From assembly GCF_004014775.2 (NCBI RefSeq), contig NZ_CP042808.1, positions 2,567,001 through 2,631,000 on the forward strand: DNA of 64,000 bases. Direction: 5' to 3'. The notes beneath the pieces are model-generated. The model had not been told where the DNA came from. It ran no database searches and was given only the letters and a program-made list of their open reading frames with translations. Of the stretch, positions 60,268 through 64,000 are shown piece after piece. This DNA comes from Acetobacter oryzoeni. GTDB taxonomy: Bacteria; Pseudomonadota; Alphaproteobacteria; Acetobacterales; Acetobacteraceae. Numbering within the stretch: position 1 is the stretch's first letter; the number at the start of each line of letters is the position of its first letter. The position numbers and the translations under genes are program-made.

Positions 60268-60330
60268 TCTGTCACAGGTGTGCAGAAAATATCTGCCACT
60301 GTGCCTTACAAAAACTTGAGGTGCAGACAT

Positions 60331-60852
60331 ATGAAATCCTATCTTTCAATTCTTTCCGCAGCATCGGTTCTTACCCTTGCCATTGCGCTTCCCGCTGCCG
60401 CGCGTGAATACCCGGTGGGTGGCCCCGTACATGCACATGACATGGAAATAGCCGCAAACTATCTGCTTGATGTAGACATGATGCCTATGACATCAGACAT
60501 GGCCATGGGCAAGGATACCATCCATCTGGAAACAGATGTACATGCTACAGCAGATAACCAGTGGGGCTTTCCCGATGGTGCATGGGTTCCCTACCTGAAG
60601 GTTGATTACACCCTTACCAAAAAGGGATCTGACTGGAAAAACCAGGGCACGCTGCACCCGATGACAGCAAAAGATGGCCCGCATTACGCCAATAATGTTA
60701 AAATGGATGGCCCCGGCAGCTATACGGTGGTGTTCAGCTATAGCTCACCAGAAACCAATGGTTTCCTTCATCACACAGATAAAGAAACCGGCACACCCGG
60801 CTTTTGGCAGCCCTTTACGGAATCATTCACTTTCTCATACCCTGAGAAATAA
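60331..60852 (+). CDS. Periplasmic iron-binding protein, P19/Tp34 family
   Basis: 173 residues. A signal peptide ends near PAAARE. The mature part begins EYPVGGPVHAHDMEIAANYL and contains MMPMTSDMAM, HLETDVHATADNQWGF and PGSYTVVFSYSSPE, the layout of P19 of Campylobacter and FetP/Tp34, whose His and Met residues bind Cu and Fe. It probably supplies iron to the FTR1 permease upstream. The ATG has GAGGTG upstream. A terminator follows. Confidence 0.92.
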   Translation: MKSYLSILSAASVLTLAIALPAAAREYPVGGPVHAHDMEIAANYLLDVDMMPMTSDMAMGKDTIHLETDVHATADNQWGFPDGAWVPYLKVDYTLTKKGSDWKNQGTLHPMTAKDGPHYANNVKMDGPGSYTVVFSYSSPETNGFLHHTDKETGTPGFWQPFTESFTFSYPEK

Positions 60853-60864
60853 TAAGAAACTTCC

Positions 60865-60892
60865 AAAAGAGAGGGCTTTACCCTCTCTTTTT
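60865..60892 (+). terminator. Intrinsic terminator after the P19-like gene
   Basis: Stem AAAGAGAGGG / CCCTCTCTTT, loop CTTTA, followed by TT. Confidence 0.88.
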
Positions 60893-60953
60893 AACACCCC
60901 TGCCCTGCACTTATGAAGGTCGTATTCTAATTGCATTTTGAGACGCTCTAATT

Positions 60954-60966
60954 GAGAATGATTCTC
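60954..60966. promoter_or_regulatory. Fur-like palindrome upstream of the OprB porin gene
   Basis: GAGAATGATTCTC is a near-perfect palindrome set in TTGAGAATGATTCTCCATTA, close to Fur/Irr-type boxes. A possible promoter TTGCAT (60931) with GAGAAT (60954), spacer 17, overlaps it. It lies about 50 bp from the porin start. Confidence 0.6.
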
Positions 60967-61016
60967 CATTACCGAATATCAATCATCCATACCTACCATC
61001 AGAGCAACCTGTGACC

Positions 61017-62597
61017 ATGCAAAAACATCATAGATATAACAGAACATTTCTGAAATTTTTTTGTCTTTGCGCAACCATTCTCACCACCACCCCTGTTTTA
61101 GCACATGCAGAAGAGACGCAGGTTGAGCAGGACCGCCGCCGGTTGGGCAATTCTGGGCCACTGATTGAGCAAATTGATCCAGCAACAGTGCGAGATTCCC
61201 AACGCGCAGCAGAAGCGGCAGCTACCGAGAAAAAGGGCGATGACACACCAGACATGAGCGACCACCTATTGGGTAATATGTGGGGCGCTCGGGACTGGAT
61301 GGCCAAACACGGTATCAGCTTTGATATTCAGGAAGTGGATGAACTGTGGGGCAACGCCACAGGTGGCACAGCATCAGGGGCCGATGGCGCCAGTGGTTCG
61401 GGCACCGGCCCAGCCTATGACGGTGTAACTATGCCAACCTTGACGGTAGATTTGGAAAAACTGATTGGCCTGAAAGGGGGCACATTTAATGTCAGCGCCC
61501 TACAGTTGCGCGGGCGCTCCATCTCTCAGGATCATCTGGCCAACTTCAACCCGGTCAGTGGATTTGAGGCCGATCGTTCCACGCGCCTGTTCGAGCTATG
61601 GTATCAGCAGTCTTTTCTGGACGGCAAACTGGATGTCAAAATCGGGCAGCAGGATTTGGATACCGAGTTCCTGATCAGTGATTACGGGGCCTTATATCTA
61701 AACTCCAACTTTGGCTGGCCCATGGCACCTTCGGTTAACCTGTACGCAGGTGGACCATCTTGGCCCCTGTCTTCGCCAGCTATCCGCATCCGCTACCGTC
61801 CTTCAGACAAGTTTACATTCATGTTTGCGGCAGCAGATGACAACCCACCGGGCAACCGCAACAACTCTTTTGGCATCCAGAACGGTGGTAACAGCGCAGA
61901 CCCCACCAATCAGAACACTCATGATGAGGATGGTGCCAACTTCAACATGGGCACTGGCGCACTGCTGATTACCGAATTGCAGTATGCTCTCAACCCTCAG
62001 CCTGATGACATGTCACATGTCACCAAGGATCCCGGCCTGCCGGGCATCTACAAGCTGGGTGGATATTACGATACGGCAAAATTCCCTGATTATCGCTACA
62101 ACAATCAGGGGAAAGCTTTAGGTAGTGCGGCTGACACCACAGGTATTCCGCGGTGGGACCGGGGCAACTGGATGGTCTATGGTATTATTGACCAGATGAT
62201 CTGGCGTCCTTCACTCCAATCTCCACAATCTGTTGGCATTTTTGCACGCGCCACAGGTAATGGTGGGGACCGAAACATGATCAGCTTTGCCATTGATGCG
62301 GGCATCAACCTTAAAGCCCCGTTCAAGGGACGTGATAATGATACGGTGGGCCTAGGCTGGGGCATTGGCCGTGCTTCTTCTGGCCAGCGACGGTATGACC
62401 GCAACTCTGGCGCACCTGTACAAGGCAATGAAAACCATCTGGAACTTACCTATCAGGCACAGGTCACCCCTTGGTGGGTCATGCAGCCAGACTTCCAGTA
62501 TGTCTGGCATCCCTCTGGCGGTGTAACGGATTGGACAGGCAACCGCCTTGTCGGGAATGAAGCCATTTTTGGGCTCCATTCCAACATCACTTTCTAA
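61017..62597 (+). CDS. OprB family outer-membrane carbohydrate-type porin
   Basis: 526 residues. A signal peptide ends near LAHAEE. After a short coiled region, the body shows OprB features: WGARDWMAKHGISFDIQEVD, LFELWYQQSFLDGKLDVKIG, WPMAPSVNLYAGGPSWPLSS, and a C-terminal aromatic residue in LHSNITF typical of outer-membrane beta-barrels. OprB porins pass sugars, but the gene has its own Fur-like site and follows the iron cluster, so it may serve an iron-related substrate. GTG at 61011 is an alternative start. Confidence 0.92.
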   Translation: MQKHHRYNRTFLKFFCLCATILTTTPVLAHAEETQVEQDRRRLGNSGPLIEQIDPATVRDSQRAAEAAATEKKGDDTPDMSDHLLGNMWGARDWMAKHGISFDIQEVDELWGNATGGTASGADGASGSGTGPAYDGVTMPTLTVDLEKLIGLKGGTFNVSALQLRGRSISQDHLANFNPVSGFEADRSTRLFELWYQQSFLDGKLDVKIGQQDLDTEFLISDYGALYLNSNFGWPMAPSVNLYAGGPSWPLSSPAIRIRYRPSDKFTFMFAAADDNPPGNRNNSFGIQNGGNSADPTNQNTHDEDGANFNMGTGALLITELQYALNPQPDDMSHVTKDPGLPGIYKLGGYYDTAKFPDYRYNNQGKALGSAADTTGIPRWDRGNWMVYGIIDQMIWRPSLQSPQSVGIFARATGNGGDRNMISFAIDAGINLKAPFKGRDNDTVGLGWGIGRASSGQRRYDRNSGAPVQGNENHLELTYQAQVTPWWVMQPDFQYVWHPSGGVTDWTGNRLVGNEAIFGLHSNITF

Positions 62598-62610
62598 AAA
62601 TTATAAATAA

Positions 62611-62678
62611 AAAAGCATTCCCTTTCGGTTGCCATTTCATAAATGGAAAAAGTGGCAACGTTAGGAAATGCTTTTTTA
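62611..62678. terminator. Long stem-loop terminator after the porin gene
   Basis: The outer arms AAAAGCATTCC and GGAAATGCTTTT enclose an inner GTTGCCA / TGGCAAC stem and an ATTTCATAAAT tip; it ends in T6. It lies between the convergent porin and cbtA genes. Confidence 0.82.
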
Positions 62679-62715
62679 TACACGCAAAATTTGTATAGAA
62701 GGCCGCTCGGAAAAA

Positions 62716-63450
62716 TCAGAGCGTCTTCCGCGCCACACCGTTTGCTGATGACAGGCATTTTTCAGCCAAAGCGCCAAAAACCAGCCCCAATACAGACCAC
62801 AAAACAATCTGCATTCCGATAGATGCTTCTCTAAAACGCCAAAGCACTACAGCAGGAAAATTGTCTGGCACTTCATTAAAATCTGGCAGACCAAATTGCA
62901 CAGCAGCGACAAGCGCAATACCCAGAATAATGCTACATACAGCAGCGTTCCAATGCCCGATTACGTTAGACAGTGCGCGCCCCACCAACAAACAAATCAT
63001 GGAAATGGCGATAGAAAGGCCAACCATTGCAAAATACATTTCTGTCCTCAGCGCGATGGTCTCTTCCTGCCCAACTGCGGGTGGGTTAGGTGGATATTTT
63101 AAATCTGGTATCAGCACAAACGTTAAAAACCCAACGCCAGACAGCAATAATGCCATAGCGCGTGGGCTTAATGTTGCAAGACGCTGATAGGCAAATGCAA
63201 AAACAATCGCAAAAATACCGCCATATGCGGCACCGTACATCAGCACAGCAGTAAGCAAGCCCCAAGATGCCTGCACACCACGGCTTATCAGTTCAGGTTC
63301 TGGCGCGGCACCTGCGGCAGCATCCTGAGCGGCTTCAAACGCAATAGCCAAAGCGACCTGCGGTTCACCAAAAATTTTTGAAAATACAAAAGAAAGCAAT
63401 GCAGCCAGAATGCCCGCGACCATGCCGCGGGCTAAAAGACGACCAACCAT
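62716..63450 (-). CDS. CbtA family cobalt transporter subunit
   Basis: 244 residues with about six membrane segments. The first span region LLARGMVAGILAALLSFVF and the EPQVALAIAFEAAQ loop, with RGVQASWGLLTAVLMYG, are typical of CbtA. CbtAB is predicted to import cobalt for cobalamin synthesis. It lies 23 bp downstream of cbtB. Confidence 0.9.
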   Translation of the reverse strand: MVGRLLARGMVAGILAALLSFVFSKIFGEPQVALAIAFEAAQDAAAGAAPEPELISRGVQASWGLLTAVLMYGAAYGGIFAIVFAFAYQRLATLSPRAMALLLSGVGFLTFVLIPDLKYPPNPPAVGQEETIALRTEMYFAMVGLSIAISMICLLVGRALSNVIGHWNAAVCSIILGIALVAAVQFGLPDFNEVPDNFPAVVLWRFREASIGMQIVLWSVLGLVFGALAEKCLSSANGVARKTL

Positions 63451-63473
63451 GAGTAAAACTTTCCTCTCGTGCC

Positions 63474-63692
63474 TTAGTGGCAGGGGAAACCAAGAAGATG
63501 GCGGCCATCATGCACAAATTCATGCACAGCATGTCCGGAAATCAGGGAAGTGGCGCCCTGCTCTGCGCCTACAAAGTAGATCAGCAGTGCAGAAACAATC
63601 AGGCCGAAAACAGCCCAAGGCAGAATGGCACGAACCGGAATGCTCTGGCCCGCTGCCGCAACCGGCATAGCTGTATGAACAGATGTGCTCAT
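63474..63692 (-). CDS. CbtB family cobalt transporter subunit
   Basis: 72 residues: one membrane span (AILPWAVFGLIVSALLIYFV), then a His-rich tail HAVHEFVHDGRHLLGFPCH, the metal-binding end typical of CbtB. It precedes cbtA. Upstream, 63693-64000 holds no gene I can support; see the leader entry. Confidence 0.9.
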   Translation of the reverse strand: MSTSVHTAMPVAAAGQSIPVRAILPWAVFGLIVSALLIYFVGAEQGATSLISGHAVHEFVHDGRHLLGFPCH

Positions 63693-64000
63693 GATGTTGT
63701 ATCCTTTTTAAATTTAAAGCCCGCCAGAGCAGGCACAAAAGAGTGTGAAACAGAACTTCATGGTTTGGTCGGCCCTCATCATAGAAGGACGAAGCCTAAC
63801 AGCAAGGGCATTCCGAACACGCCTGCTGTTCTCCCACCTTGAGCAAAGAGGCACCCGAAAGGAACGTCATTCCATGTGAGATACTTGCCTGCTCCATCCG
63901 TCAGCCTCTCACCAACCAGCAATCAACGGTGCAGAGCATACCAAAACCTCTTCCAAATTCTATTTGGAACACAAAGCATTGTTACACTTCACCACGCCGC
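63693..64000 (-). other. Upstream region of cbtB, possible structured leader
   Basis: No coding region is supported. Read towards cbtB, it can form an imperfect hairpin AACAGCAGG...CCCTTGCTGTT (63798-63830) and a near-palindrome GGAATGACGTTCC (63862-63874). Cobalt and cobalamin transport genes are often under cobalamin riboswitches, but the B12 box and the CCGCAACTG-type core were not found by eye. Confidence 0.3.

Noticed and set aside
63693..64000. A cobalamin riboswitch upstream of cbtB
   Set aside because: The B12 box and the CCGCAACTG-type core were not found on the minus strand, so it is listed only as a possible structured leader.

Overview
The window reads as a chromosomal segment of an acetic acid bacterium (Acetobacteraceae, probably Acetobacter). 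The evidence is a circularly permuted two-piece tmRNA of the alphaproteobacterial type with tag ANDNSEVLAVAA, an alphaproteobacterial SspB next to it, ThyX, DadA/alanine racemase, class I fumarase, an OprB-type porin and a moderately GC-rich, tightly packed layout. The genus is inferred from gene content and style, not from a search. No insertion sequence, prophage, CRISPR array, tRNA or rRNA was recognised.

Layout. 1-7.3 kb: the 3' part of a DEAD-box RNA helicase gene, a secreted repeat protein, a secreted S10 peptidase, rplM-rpsI, and a two-gene unit of unknown role. 7.3-13 kb: phoU-pstB-pstA-pstC (no pstS), then divergent ilvD. 13-20 kb: an envelope block on the minus strand with a periplasmic protein of unknown function, a 37-residue membrane peptide, a quinone oxidoreductase, DegP-FUSC, and OpgC plus an SGNH hydrolase. 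20-26 kb: mrp, two small exported or membrane proteins, thyX, ssrA, sspB, fumarase and a VOC protein. 26-31 kb: a secreted GH144-like glucanase and alr-dadA with a divergent Lrp regulator. 31-37 kb: the rimP-nusA-ylxR-infB-rbfA operon. 37-40 kb: a three-gene operon with a membrane-anchored ClpB-like AAA+ ATPase between two unknown membrane or periplasmic proteins. 40-48 kb: a LysR regulator, a polar amino-acid ABC transporter whose binding protein and permease are fused, aconitase, ccmAB and a YfdX protein. 48-56 kb: ornithine decarboxylase, YihY, RlpA, aroQ-accB-accC and a sugar porter. 56-64 kb: TPP riboswitch-thiC, an iron-uptake cluster (cupredoxin, FTR1 permease, P19-like protein, OprB porin) with two related Fur-like sites, and cbtB-cbtA.

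How the genes fit together. ssrA and sspB are neighbours and belong to one pathway: tagging stalled nascent chains and delivering them to ClpXP. alr and dadA interconvert and oxidise alanine under a divergent Lrp. OpgC with an SGNH hydrolase, and a GH144-like enzyme 7 kb away, suggest osmoregulated periplasmic glucan metabolism. The iron cluster combines a copper-protein-like partner, a permease and a periplasmic P19 protein. aroQ, accB and accC are translationally coupled by 1-nt stop/start overlaps.

The best candidate for an undescribed system is the membrane-anchored single-ring AAA+ operon at 37102-39989. Starts were moved from the longest reading frame where a Shine-Dalgarno sequence, signal peptide or family length argued for it; these cases are stated.
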